64,000 nt of DNA from Chitinophagaceae bacterium PMP191F (GTDB lineage: Bacteria; Bacteroidota; Bacteroidia; Chitinophagales; Chitinophagaceae), in the NCBI GenBank assembly GCA_001302245.1, contig LGYU01000016.1, positions 434,001 to 498,000 on the forward strand, in the 5' to 3' direction. The notes below the pieces were generated by a model, which saw nothing but the letters and a program-made list of their open reading frames with translations, made no database searches and was not told the origin of the DNA. This document shows, piece by piece, positions 43,415-52,819 of this stretch; within the stretch, counting starts at the first letter, position 1; each line of letters begins with the position of its first letter. A program made the position numbers and the translations under genes.

Positions 43415-45209
43415 CGTAAAATATTTTCAACGTATAGAATGCCAGTTTCTTTTTTCCTGTTTCAGAAAACAATCCTTTACGGTTCCAGAAATCCTGGTAC
43501 AAAGGATGTTGCCTGCGTGGTGAACGGAAATCAACCAATATCCACGGGGTCATGCCACGCAATCCGCTCATGGTAGTCAGGAATTTCAATTGTTCGCGGT
43601 ACAGTGCATCCTGGTATTCTTCACTCCATCTTGTACGTTCATCTGCATGAAAACCAGCCAGTGCATCGCCACCAAATTCTGTGATCACTACTGGTTTATT
43701 GTACTTAATGCGAAAACTATATTTATGGATCTCATCCGGTGAACTCCAGTACCAGCCTGCATATTCATTAAAACTTACCAGGTCCAGTTTTTCACCCAGC
43801 GGATCATCTACTATTACATCAGTGCCTTTACGGTGTACTTCCAGTGCCGCCGCTACCAGTCTTGTACTATCCAGTAAACGTGCATGTGTTGCCAGTTTAC
43901 CCATGAACTGGTGACGTGGTTCGCTCAACGGTGTTTCATTCCCGATTGACCACACAATCACTGCAGCACGGTTCTTATCGCGTAGGATCAGATCTGACAG
44001 TTGTTGCTGCGCATTGTTGTAGGTAGCTGCATTTTGCCATGATATAGTCCAGTATACCGGTACTTCAGCCCACACCAATAGTCCCATCTCATCTGCCAGC
44101 CTCACCATCTCTTCACTATGAGGATAATGCGCCAGGCGCACATAATTACAATTCAGTTCTTTTGCCCAGTTCAGTAACATGCGCATATCACCTTCCCCAC
44201 GCAAACGTCCGGGTATCAAAGGGTTCTCATCATGAATGGAAATACCACGCAAAAACACTGATTTACCATTCAGCAATATGTCCTTCCCTTTTGTTTCAAT
44301 AGTTCTGAAACCGATACGATCTTTTACCGTATCTGTTGCCATAGCAACCACAACGTCATACAACTTCGGATTTTCCGGCGACCAGTAACTTAACTTCTTT
44401 ACCGGAATGCTGAACGCAACTTTACCGGATGCATCGGTAGTAACTATCTGCCTGATACCTGCTTCTGGAATACTGATCGTTACCGTCTGCGCATTCTCTG
44501 TACCGTTCACCTGCACAAACCCATCAATCCGATCCAGGTTTCCTTTTGCCAGTTGCAGTTTATAATCTGCAATATACGTTTGCGGCAGTTCACTTAATAA
44601 AACATCACGGGTGATACCACCATAATTCCACCAGTCTGTATTTACAGTAGGGATCTCATCCTGCCTGCGGGTATTATCCGCTTTTACCACTACTACGTTT
44701 TCACCGTTCGTCAATTTACCGGTCACATCAAACTGAAAAGGCGTAAATCCTCCTTTGTGAATACCCAGCTTTTTGCCATTCAGGTAAACATGCGCTTCAT
44801 AATTGACTGCACCAAAATACAGCAAGTATTTTTTTCCTGCTACAGGTGTTACCACAATTTTTTTCCGCAGCCATACAGTACCCTCGTACAATTGTAGTTT
44901 TTCTACCTGCGAATTCCAGTCGCCAGGCACTTTCAGTGTAGGCGAAAGATCGAAGTTGTATTCCAGCAACTCTCCTTTGTCTTTAGCTGTACGATCATCA
45001 TAAAAACCACCTTTTCCGGAAGCAGATTGGTCAAACGGGTCATGCCGGTAATCATAGTAACCGTTTTCATAAGGATCTATAATATAATTCCAGCGCCCGT
45101 TCAGGCTGATATTTTTACGACCATAAATATGTTGTATCAGTTCCTGCGCCTGCAGGCAATGTGCTGTTACCAGCATCCACACCAATAATAAGCGGGTACG
45201 TGTATTCAT
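43389..45209 (-). CDS. GH2 beta-glycosidase, glucuronidase-like
   Basis: 606 residues: leader (AHCLQAQ), GH2 sugar-binding domain (YFGAVNYEAHVYLNGKKLG), Ig-like domain and TIM barrel. Acid/base E425 in W-S-I-G-N-E-T and nucleophile E511 in V-I-T-E-F-G-G. The late W-N-R-K-G-L-F contains N-x-K (N576, K578), the motif E. coli UidA uses to bind the glucuronate carboxylate (G-N-K-K-G-I-F), so beta-glucuronidase is the better guess over beta-galactosidase. Size is that of UidA. Followed, with overlap, by GH3. Confidence 0.85.
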   Translation of the reverse strand: MNTRTRLLLVWMLVTAHCLQAQELIQHIYGRKNISLNGRWNYIIDPYENGYYDYRHDPFDQSASGKGGFYDDRTAKDKGELLEYNFDLSPTLKVPGDWNSQVEKLQLYEGTVWLRKKIVVTPVAGKKYLLYFGAVNYEAHVYLNGKKLGIHKGGFTPFQFDVTGKLTNGENVVVVKADNTRRQDEIPTVNTDWWNYGGITRDVLLSELPQTYIADYKLQLAKGNLDRIDGFVQVNGTENAQTVTISIPEAGIRQIVTTDASGKVAFSIPVKKLSYWSPENPKLYDVVVAMATDTVKDRIGFRTIETKGKDILLNGKSVFLRGISIHDENPLIPGRLRGEGDMRMLLNWAKELNCNYVRLAHYPHSEEMVRLADEMGLLVWAEVPVYWTISWQNAATYNNAQQQLSDLILRDKNRAAVIVWSIGNETPLSEPRHQFMGKLATHARLLDSTRLVAAALEVHRKGTDVIVDDPLGEKLDLVSFNEYAGWYWSSPDEIHKYSFRIKYNKPVVITEFGGDALAGFHADERTRWSEEYQDALYREQLKFLTTMSGLRGMTPWILVDFRSPRRQHPLYQDFWNRKGLFSETGKKKLAFYTLKIFYDEMEKKYR

Positions 45210-45314
45210 GAGATGTTTTTTCCGTGAAATGTCAATCGTGAGACGTGAGTTGCCAGTCCCGGATTATTCAATAATATTGATTAGTAAAATAATCGCTATT
45301 CCATTTTTAAATCA

Positions 45315-46382
45315 TCAGGGTTGTACTCCCTGCAACACGCCATAATACGCAGGTTTGCGTTTGTAATTGCTATCGAACAACAACGGCCAGTCCGGGCGAT
45401 TGTAATTGGATGGAATCCAGGAATCAGCATCACCCACATTCCAGGTAGTGATACCAAACTGCTGTGCTTTGGGAATAGCATTGAACGTTTTGGTGATCAG
45501 GAAATATTTCTGTTTCTGTTGTTCAGCCAGTGAAGCAGTGAAGACCAGGTTGGCTACATTATCCGGATTCATAGCAATGTCCAGCTCAGCTATATGCACT
45601 TTTAAACCGGTTGCAGCCGCACTGGTGATAGCATTGACAAGGTTATTATCAGCTTGTGTATAGCGTGTATGCATCTGCAGTCCAATACCATGAATGGGAA
45701 TACCACGGTTTTTCAGATTGTTCACCAGGTTCAGGATCGCAGTACGTTTAGTAACGCCGTATTCGTGTCCGTAATCGTTGTAAAACAATAATGCCCCCGG
45801 ATCAGCCTCATGCGCATATTGAAAACTGCGGGCAATATAATCGTCGCCCAGTTTCTGACGCCACAGGCTGTTACGCAATGTTCCATCTTCGTTAATGGCT
45901 TCATTCACTACATCCCAAGATGTTACCTTTCCTTTGAAATGGGTTACAACTGTTTGTATGTGTGTTTTCAGAAGGTTTTCCCATGCAGCGGAATCACCTG
46001 AAAAATTGGCTACCCAATCAGGTAATGACTGATGCCATACCAATGTATGACCATGCACCCGCTGGTTATTCTGTTCCGCAAAACTTACCAGGTAATCTGC
46101 ATCGGCCCAGTTGTAGGTATCTTTTGCAGGATGAATGGTACCGATCTTCATGGCATTTTCCGGTGTAATACTATTGTATTCCTTTATTACCAGCGAACGG
46201 TAGACATCTTTTGTTTTTAACAGGTTTACACTGACTGCTGCACCTGCGGGAAAAGGCAGATCTTTTTTCAGACTGGTATCTGCTGCAGGCGGGGCCGGAG
46301 GTTCAGGAGCAGACTGACTGCTGTTTTTGGAACAGGCAGCCAGTGTAAGCAAAAGTGCGTATGTAAGAATATTTTTTTTCAT
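45315..46382 (-). CDS. GH10 endo-beta-1,4-xylanase lipoprotein
   Basis: 355 residues, SPII leader ending L-L-L-T-L-A-A-C-S-K, so surface- or periplasm-anchored. GH10 signatures: H-T-L-V-W-H-Q, W-D-V-V-N-E-A-I-N-E with acid/base E161, and H-I-A-E-L-D-I with nucleophile E266. A Pro/Ala/Glu linker follows the lipobox. This is the enzyme that most clearly points to xylan as target of the locus. Gap to GH2: 105 bases. Confidence 0.93.
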   Translation of the reverse strand: MKKNILTYALLLTLAACSKNSSQSAPEPPAPPAADTSLKKDLPFPAGAAVSVNLLKTKDVYRSLVIKEYNSITPENAMKIGTIHPAKDTYNWADADYLVSFAEQNNQRVHGHTLVWHQSLPDWVANFSGDSAAWENLLKTHIQTVVTHFKGKVTSWDVVNEAINEDGTLRNSLWRQKLGDDYIARSFQYAHEADPGALLFYNDYGHEYGVTKRTAILNLVNNLKNRGIPIHGIGLQMHTRYTQADNNLVNAITSAAATGLKVHIAELDIAMNPDNVANLVFTASLAEQQKQKYFLITKTFNAIPKAQQFGITTWNVGDADSWIPSNYNRPDWPLLFDSNYKRKPAYYGVLQGVQP

Positions 46383-46439
46383 AATGATCTTTTTCAGATG
46401 GCAAATGACTAATACAAATCCTGTAGTTACCGGGATGTT

Positions 46440-47855
46440 TTATTGCGCATTGCGTTTACGTGCATCAAAAAAATCTATTAGTGAGTACACCTGTGTATTC
46501 AGCTCTTTCATTTTATCCAGCAACGGTTGATATACCTTGTACCGGTTGCTGACGATGCCTTTATTGGCATCTGTATTGGAAGGATCGGCATTGATGTTTG
46601 CAGGATCATTATCCTGGTATTTGAACCACTGGAATCCTACGCAATTACCTGACTCCAGCAATCCCAATGCAAAGTTCTGGTAGAAAAGCCCGCGCTCTTC
46701 CTGTGTTCTGACAATCCAACCGGCCCCTGAATAATTGGGCATACCGCTATCCATACCTTTAGTATACCATTCCGTTACCAGGAAAGGTTTGCCACTCCAG
46801 GCTTCCCAGTTCTTCATATCTTCTGCCACAGGTGTCCAGAAACGATAGTAGTTAATGGCAATCACATCCACATACCTGCCCACTGCTTCAAAAAATGGTT
46901 TTACTTTCAGCTCATAGAAATGCAGGCGACTGCCCAGGTACAGGTGATTGGGATCATATTTTTTGATAGCGCGCGCTACAATGGAATAATACCTGTCGGC
47001 CATAAATCCCAGGAACAGGTGCCGTACAGAATCGGTGATCGCAGTTTTGCTGATGCCGCGTTCTTCTATCCACCGGCGTGCAGCCTGGTATCCATGATCG
47101 GTTGTATCTTTTTTACTCAGGTAGCGGTCAAGACTCAGGCGTTCAAAAGGCAGCTCGTTATCAGAAAAATATCCAAACAGGTTTTTATCGTTTTTATTCG
47201 CGGCCAGTTGTTGTGCATACTTGTCGCAAAATGTTTCAAACTCCGGATCAAAAACAAAAATGGTATTGTCCGGATATCCCATGTGGCCAGCCTGTTGATA
47301 TACACCTCCTTTCTGTTTACCATAATCACTCATAAAATTTTTGATAATGGTATAGGAGAAAGGTTGTTTGTTTTGCGAGGCTGCAGCTTTTGCCTGCTCT
47401 ACATCGCTCCAGGCACCCAGCGAATTGAAACCATTGTTGCGCAGTAAAGTGTACGTAGCAGTAGCCCACTTGCTCACATCACCAAACTGTTGCTGTAATG
47501 CCAGCTTACTGCTGTCAGAAGGACCAGCCGACACACTGACCACACCGATATTGATAAAGGCATTTCCATCTGGGTCTGCAATCCACCAGCGATCTTTTTC
47601 TTTCACAGCACTGAAATAGCCGGTACTTTTCAACTTCACATCAGTACGGCCTCCATATTTATCAATCGCTATAGCAGCAGGTTTATATTGCTGTAATGTA
47701 CTTACAGCACGCGTGGGCCAGGCCTTCCACTCACCATACTGTTTTTCCTTGCTTTTTGCCACCCGGCTTTCTACCATAATACTGTACTCACTTCCCTGTT
47801 GCGCGTTGGCCTGCAGTGTACATGACAGAAATGCAACAGATAGTATTGTTCTCAT
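46440..47855 (-). CDS. Agarase-like (beta/alpha)8 glycoside hydrolase
   Basis: 471 residues with signal peptide (LSCTLQANAQQ). Motifs: R-W-W-I-A-D-P-D-G-N-A-F-I-N-I-G, L-R-N-N-G-F-N-S-L-G-A-W-S-D, acid/base candidate Glu in F-G-Y-F-S-D-N-E-L-P-F, nucleophile candidate Glu in L-V-T-E-W-Y-T-K-G. The opening motif resembles GH50 agarases and related clan GH-A families; the exact CAZy family is uncertain. It takes the place between the SusC/D pairs and GH10 where xus loci carry xusE. Confidence 0.75.
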   Translation of the reverse strand: MRTILSVAFLSCTLQANAQQGSEYSIMVESRVAKSKEKQYGEWKAWPTRAVSTLQQYKPAAIAIDKYGGRTDVKLKSTGYFSAVKEKDRWWIADPDGNAFINIGVVSVSAGPSDSSKLALQQQFGDVSKWATATYTLLRNNGFNSLGAWSDVEQAKAAASQNKQPFSYTIIKNFMSDYGKQKGGVYQQAGHMGYPDNTIFVFDPEFETFCDKYAQQLAANKNDKNLFGYFSDNELPFERLSLDRYLSKKDTTDHGYQAARRWIEERGISKTAITDSVRHLFLGFMADRYYSIVARAIKKYDPNHLYLGSRLHFYELKVKPFFEAVGRYVDVIAINYYRFWTPVAEDMKNWEAWSGKPFLVTEWYTKGMDSGMPNYSGAGWIVRTQEERGLFYQNFALGLLESGNCVGFQWFKYQDNDPANINADPSNTDANKGIVSNRYKVYQPLLDKMKELNTQVYSLIDFFDARKRNAQ

Positions 47856-47864
47856 ATTAACACT

Positions 47865-48004
47865 GATTACACGGATTTAAAATACAGATTACACGGATTG
47901 AAGAACAAAGATTATGCAGATAAAGAACATGGATTGTTCCGATCACAGAACATTATCATTCCAACTATCTAAGATCAGCATCTGCACAATCCATGTTCTT
48001 TATC
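47865..48004. repeat. Complex intergenic repeat with 19-bp inverted repeat
   Basis: Two direct copies of GATTACACGGATT (47865-47877, 47887-47899, 22-base period) followed by a perfect 19-base inverted repeat (47919-47937 with 47986-48004; arm GATAAAGAACATGGATTGT). It lies inside the PUL operon between SusD and the agarase-like gene. Confidence 0.75.
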
Positions 48005-48020
48005 CCTGAAATCCGCGATA

Positions 48021-49682
48021 CTAGTAGCCATCATTCTGTTTCAATGCCGGTTGCCGGTTGATATCGCTTTGTGAAAAAGGAAACCAGTAATTCCTGGCCT
48101 GAAATACCCTGTTCTCTACCGTGAAACGCTCATAATTGAGCGTACCGTTGGGATTCACCGTAATACGCATACCCGTAACAGGCTGATTCAAATATTGCTC
48201 GCCCAGTTTCCAGCGACGCACATCATAAAAACGATGCCCTTCAAAACACAGCTCTACCCTGCGTTCATTCTGGATACGTGCACGCATCTGGTCTTTGGTC
48301 AGTCCCGAAGGCAATACCGGCATCACTATGCCCGCACGCTGACGCACCATGTTTACGTATTTATATACATCCGATACAGGTCCCTGTACTTCGTTCAGTG
48401 CTTCTGCATAGTTGAGTAAGATCTCCGCATAGCGGAATACTACCCACGGACGACGCGCATTGGTATTGGACGCCTGGTTCCAGGTAGCAGCTTCGCTCAG
48501 GAATTTGCGCAGGTAATAACCGGTTTTAGTAGCATTTACATTCGCATTCAAACCGTCCTGTCCGCCTACATAAGTTTGTATAGGCCTGCTTTTGAAAGAA
48601 CGTCCATTGTAATTGATGGTGAGGGCCAAACGAGGGTCCCTGTTATTATAGGGATTGGCTGCATTGTATCCTGAAGTGGGATCGGTAATGGGTTTGCCAT
48701 TGGTCATTTCAAAAGCATCTACCATTTCCTGAGTGGGATCGGTACGCCCCTTAGCACCATCATAGCTGATCGGTGCATTGTTTACTTCAATGTCGTTGCG
48801 GTTCAGTGCCTGTGTGGCAAAGATCACTTCATTGTTGTACTGTGCCGATCCGTAATTGAAAATATTGTAATAGGAAGTGAGCAGGCTGTGCTTGTTACTG
48901 TCAATAAGGGCTTTGGCAACATTGGCAGCCGCCTGCCATTTGGCGATATCATTACTGGGATTATTCAGCGGACTGGCTGCGTACAACAGCATTCTTGATT
49001 TCAATGCCAGCGCTGCCATCTGTGTAGCACGGCCACGATTGGCTGCACTCCATGATTGTGTCCATACCGGTAACATTTTAATAGCAGAATCGCAATCTGC
49101 CACAATCTGGTTTACACATTCCTGGTAACTATTCTTTGGTTGATTCAGATCCTCAGTCCTGCTGAACACACGCGTTGCCAGTGTAACAGCACCATACCTT
49201 TTCACCAATTCAAAATGAAACATAGCACGCAGGAAAAAGGCTTCCCCGCGCAAACGCGCCACGTCAGCTTCAAAGGTCAGTCCATCCTGCGGAATGATAG
49301 CAGCCGCAGGAGCTTTTACCAGGAACAGGTTCACTTTCCGTAAACCGGTATATATGTCACTGTATACATTATTGACAGTACGAACAGATCCCCATGTTCC
49401 ATTATTGAAGATGTTAATAGACGAGTTGAGGTTGGAGTTAACCGCTTCATCACTGCCTGATGCCAGCATGGCACCATCTCCATCCAGGTCAAATTCGTCT
49501 GGTACAGTAAAATAGGCGTTGTTCAATACACCACGTGCATAGCTGTCATTGGCCCATACCTGTTCATCGGTAATGGGTCCTTCCGTAGTACTGCCATCCT
49601 GCAAAAAGTTCTTGCGGCAGCTCCACAATACCACCGGCAACAACAGCAGGTATAATTGACGTATGTTGATCACTTGTTTCAT
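48021..49682 (-). CDS. SusD/RagB-family lipoprotein (pair 2)
   Basis: 553 residues, SPII leader (LLLLPVVLWSC), alpha-helical TPR-rich SusD fold; N-terminal F-L-Q-D-G-S-T-T-E-G-P-I-T-D-E-Q-V-W and C-terminal R-R-W-K-L-G-E-Q-Y-L, Y-W-F-P-F-S-Q-S-D-I-N motifs. Surface glycan-binding lid of the SusC encoded 62 bases upstream. Confidence 0.93.
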   Translation of the reverse strand: MKQVINIRQLYLLLLPVVLWSCRKNFLQDGSTTEGPITDEQVWANDSYARGVLNNAYFTVPDEFDLDGDGAMLASGSDEAVNSNLNSSINIFNNGTWGSVRTVNNVYSDIYTGLRKVNLFLVKAPAAAIIPQDGLTFEADVARLRGEAFFLRAMFHFELVKRYGAVTLATRVFSRTEDLNQPKNSYQECVNQIVADCDSAIKMLPVWTQSWSAANRGRATQMAALALKSRMLLYAASPLNNPSNDIAKWQAAANVAKALIDSNKHSLLTSYYNIFNYGSAQYNNEVIFATQALNRNDIEVNNAPISYDGAKGRTDPTQEMVDAFEMTNGKPITDPTSGYNAANPYNNRDPRLALTINYNGRSFKSRPIQTYVGGQDGLNANVNATKTGYYLRKFLSEAATWNQASNTNARRPWVVFRYAEILLNYAEALNEVQGPVSDVYKYVNMVRQRAGIVMPVLPSGLTKDQMRARIQNERRVELCFEGHRFYDVRRWKLGEQYLNQPVTGMRITVNPNGTLNYERFTVENRVFQARNYWFPFSQSDINRQPALKQNDGY

Positions 49683-49744
49683 TGTTCATATTTTGGTTTG
49701 CCCGGCAATCATGTATATGCCACATGACTGACTGCAATCGTTTT

Positions 49745-52700
49745 TTAAAAATTAACATTCAGTCCTGCCGTGAACGTGCGCAAATAAGGATAAGAAGAGC
49801 CATATCCTGCCGCCGGCATTTCAGGATCAAAAGGAAGATCTTTAATCTTGCTGAATGTTAACAGGTTAAATCCGCTGATATAGAACCTGCAACCTGTTAT
49901 CCTGATCCTTTTTAAAGATGCAGCAGACAGGTTGTAGCCCAGCTCTGCTGTTTTTAAACGCAGGTAATCACCCGAACGCAGCCAGTACGTAGAACTCACC
50001 GTATTGTTTCCTCTATCGGCGATCGCCATACGCGGCCACAATGCATTGGTTTTATCCGAGGTCCAGCTATCGGGACTGAATTGATTGATATATCCTGTAG
50101 CCGATGTACCTGCATTGATCAGGTCATTGATCTGAATGGTACGCCCTTCCACGCCCTGGAACTGCAATGACAGGTCAAAATGATTCCAGGAAACAGTGGC
50201 ACCAAATCCGTAATAAGAACGCGGCACATCGGAATAGTTGGTCATTACATAATCCAGGTTATCAATCACGCCATCATTGTTGATGTCTTTATACCTGATA
50301 TCGCCCGGTTTTACTATACCTGAAAAACGTTGTACGGGTGCGGCATCAATCTCTGCCTGATTCTGGAATATACCTTCGGCCAGCAGAAATCTCCGTACAT
50401 AATCAGCGCCCTGCTGTACGCCGCCAATGGAATAACCCACCTGTTTCTGATAAGCAGGCAATCCCGCTTCTTCATTCAATGCCAGGATAGTGCTTTTAGC
50501 ATAAGTATAATTGGCGTTGATGGCTACACGCACTTTACTGATGTTTTTTTCATAAGTAGCACCGGCTTCAAAGCCTCTGTACCGCGCTTTACCTGCATTG
50601 ACATTCACAGTGCCTTGTCCCAGGATATTGGGTAACAGTGCACTGGTCAGCAGGTCTCTCCTTTCTTCGCTGAAATAATCAAAAGACAATGACAGTGCCT
50701 GGCTGAACAAACGTGTGTCGAAACCAATGCTTGATTTAACCGCTTTTTCCCAGGTAAGGTCGGGATTGGCCAACTCCAGTTCGGAGGTATTTGATACGGC
50801 AGAATAACCTGTTCCGAAGAAGTATTGAGAGCCGCCACGGGTATAATAGTCCCTGTAGGCAAACCTGCGTGTGCTTACACCGCCATTACCCACCAGTCCT
50901 ACCGAACCACGCAGTTTGAGGTAATCCAGGAAGGCCAGCTTACGCATGAATGATTCATCAGAAATGATCCATGCCGCAGATACTGCAGGGAACCAGCCAA
51001 ATCTTTTGCCGGGAGCAAAGTTCTGGCTGCCACCATAAGTAGCTACCACATCAGCAAAATAGCGTTGTTTGTAATTGTAGGAAAGACGATTGGCATACGT
51101 GATGCTGGTATTGTCCAGTCTGCCGGGAGCAGCACTTACCGCAGTCTGGAAACGTGTGGTGAAATTGAAACCATGATCACTAAAATTGCGATCATAATCA
51201 AAACCGCCCCAGAATTCATTATTGCGTACATTACCACTGAAAGAAGTACTGCGGTAATTAAGCGGTGCTTTAGTGCCATAACGTGTATAACCGGTGCCAG
51301 CACTGTTCTGCTCATATACCTCATACGCCTGGTCAAAACCAGACTGGTACATACCGGTAATATCGTAAGTATAGAACACATTTACCGATAACCCTTTTGT
51401 AATAAAGTCCAGTTTCTGCCGCACTTTTAAAGTAGCCAGCAGTGTGCGGTACAGATCCGTAATACTACCACCTTCGCTCAACATGGCAAGCGGATTGCTG
51501 CGGAACAAAGAACTGCCGCCATAAGAGCCATCTGCATTCTTAATCGGAAACGCATTGGACGGCGTGGTAAACACGGTTGTATTGAAACTGCCTGTACCAG
51601 AGCCGGGATAACGCAGGTTCTCTACCCTTCCGCCGATATCCAGTACCACATCCAGGTTCTTGTTGAGCCGCATATCAAGATTGGTGCGGAAATTATAACG
51701 TTTGTAATTGGCATTGGCCTTATACTTATCGTTGTATCCGCCTTTATATAAACCATCCTGGTTATAGTAGCTTAGCAAAGTAAAATACCGTGCAAAAGCA
51801 TTACCACCACTAATGGTCATTACATAACGCTGTACCGGTGATCCTTTTTTGAAGAACATATCCGGCAGATTGTTGTTGGGATATTTGTACGGATCGCTGC
51901 CATTTTTATATGCATCCAGTGCTGCCTGGCTGTAGCGTGGCGCACTGCCATTGTTCTGCAATGCCTGATTGTACATCAGCGCATAGTTGTACGAATCCAA
52001 TGGCTTTACCATATCAACCGGCGTTTGAACACCTCCCTGTACATCCAATGAGATTTTTGTAGTAGATGGACTGCCGCGACGTGTAGTTACATACAATACG
52101 CCATTGGCAGCATTCATACCATACCATGATAAAGAAGCAGCATCTTTCAGTACGCTGATGCTTTCAATTTCATTCAGATCCATATTCACAAAATCACGCT
52201 CCACTCCATCTACCAGTACCAGTGGCTGCTGTCCGCTGTTGTATGATGAACGGCCACGTACCAGGAAGGTTGCATCATCAGTACCGGGTCTTGACCCTGT
52301 TTGCTGTACATATAAGCCGGGTATGCGGCCTGCCAGTGCATTATTGAGCGTAGACAAGGGTATCTGTGGCAGATTGGTTCCTTTTACACTGCTGATGGAC
52401 GCAGACACTGCTCTCTTTTTTCTTACACCAAAAGGTATATATACATTATCGTCATCGCCCGCATCGATCAGGCTGGCAATCATTACAATGTCCACGCCGG
52501 TCAGTTCTACCGCCGGCTTCTGTAATGTATTGTATCCTTTCTTTTTGAAGATGAGCACATCGTTGGTATTGCAATCAATACTAAAACGGCCATCTGCACC
52601 GGTTGTAATGCCGGATGTTTTTTCCTGTACCAGTATTTCCACTCCTTCCAGTGGTTGCTTGTGCTGATCCAGCATACGCCCGGCAGCTGTTTGTGCCGCA

Positions 52701-52780
52701 TTGGGATTTTGCGCTATGCCTGCCACTGACAACAATACCAGCAGCCATAGCAGAAAAGTATATTTATGTTGTACGTTCAT
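49745..52780 (-). CDS. SusC/RagA TonB-dependent receptor (pair 2)
   Basis: 1011 residues: leader, carboxypeptidase-like domain (~30-105), plug with L-V-L-V-D-G-V-E-R-D and S-I-S-V-L-K-D-A-A, barrel with the SusC/RagA repeat motifs (LDYLKLRGSVGLVGN, GDIRYKDINNDGVID) and terminal N-V-N-F. Lacks the STN domain, so it depends on the neighbouring sigma/FecR through the other receptor. Imports oligosaccharide with the downstream SusD. Confidence 0.93.
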   Translation of the reverse strand: MNVQHKYTFLLWLLVLLSVAGIAQNPNAAQTAAGRMLDQHKQPLEGVEILVQEKTSGITTGADGRFSIDCNTNDVLIFKKKGYNTLQKPAVELTGVDIVMIASLIDAGDDDNVYIPFGVRKKRAVSASISSVKGTNLPQIPLSTLNNALAGRIPGLYVQQTGSRPGTDDATFLVRGRSSYNSGQQPLVLVDGVERDFVNMDLNEIESISVLKDAASLSWYGMNAANGVLYVTTRRGSPSTTKISLDVQGGVQTPVDMVKPLDSYNYALMYNQALQNNGSAPRYSQAALDAYKNGSDPYKYPNNNLPDMFFKKGSPVQRYVMTISGGNAFARYFTLLSYYNQDGLYKGGYNDKYKANANYKRYNFRTNLDMRLNKNLDVVLDIGGRVENLRYPGSGTGSFNTTVFTTPSNAFPIKNADGSYGGSSLFRSNPLAMLSEGGSITDLYRTLLATLKVRQKLDFITKGLSVNVFYTYDITGMYQSGFDQAYEVYEQNSAGTGYTRYGTKAPLNYRSTSFSGNVRNNEFWGGFDYDRNFSDHGFNFTTRFQTAVSAAPGRLDNTSITYANRLSYNYKQRYFADVVATYGGSQNFAPGKRFGWFPAVSAAWIISDESFMRKLAFLDYLKLRGSVGLVGNGGVSTRRFAYRDYYTRGGSQYFFGTGYSAVSNTSELELANPDLTWEKAVKSSIGFDTRLFSQALSLSFDYFSEERRDLLTSALLPNILGQGTVNVNAGKARYRGFEAGATYEKNISKVRVAINANYTYAKSTILALNEEAGLPAYQKQVGYSIGGVQQGADYVRRFLLAEGIFQNQAEIDAAPVQRFSGIVKPGDIRYKDINNDGVIDNLDYVMTNYSDVPRSYYGFGATVSWNHFDLSLQFQGVEGRTIQINDLINAGTSATGYINQFSPDSWTSDKTNALWPRMAIADRGNNTVSSTYWLRSGDYLRLKTAELGYNLSAASLKRIRITGCRFYISGFNLLTFSKIKDLPFDPEMPAAGYGSSYPYLRTFTAGLNVNF

Positions 52781-52819
52781 TTCTTTTGTTTTGCTGTTTG
52801 TAATTCCTGCCGGATTGTA

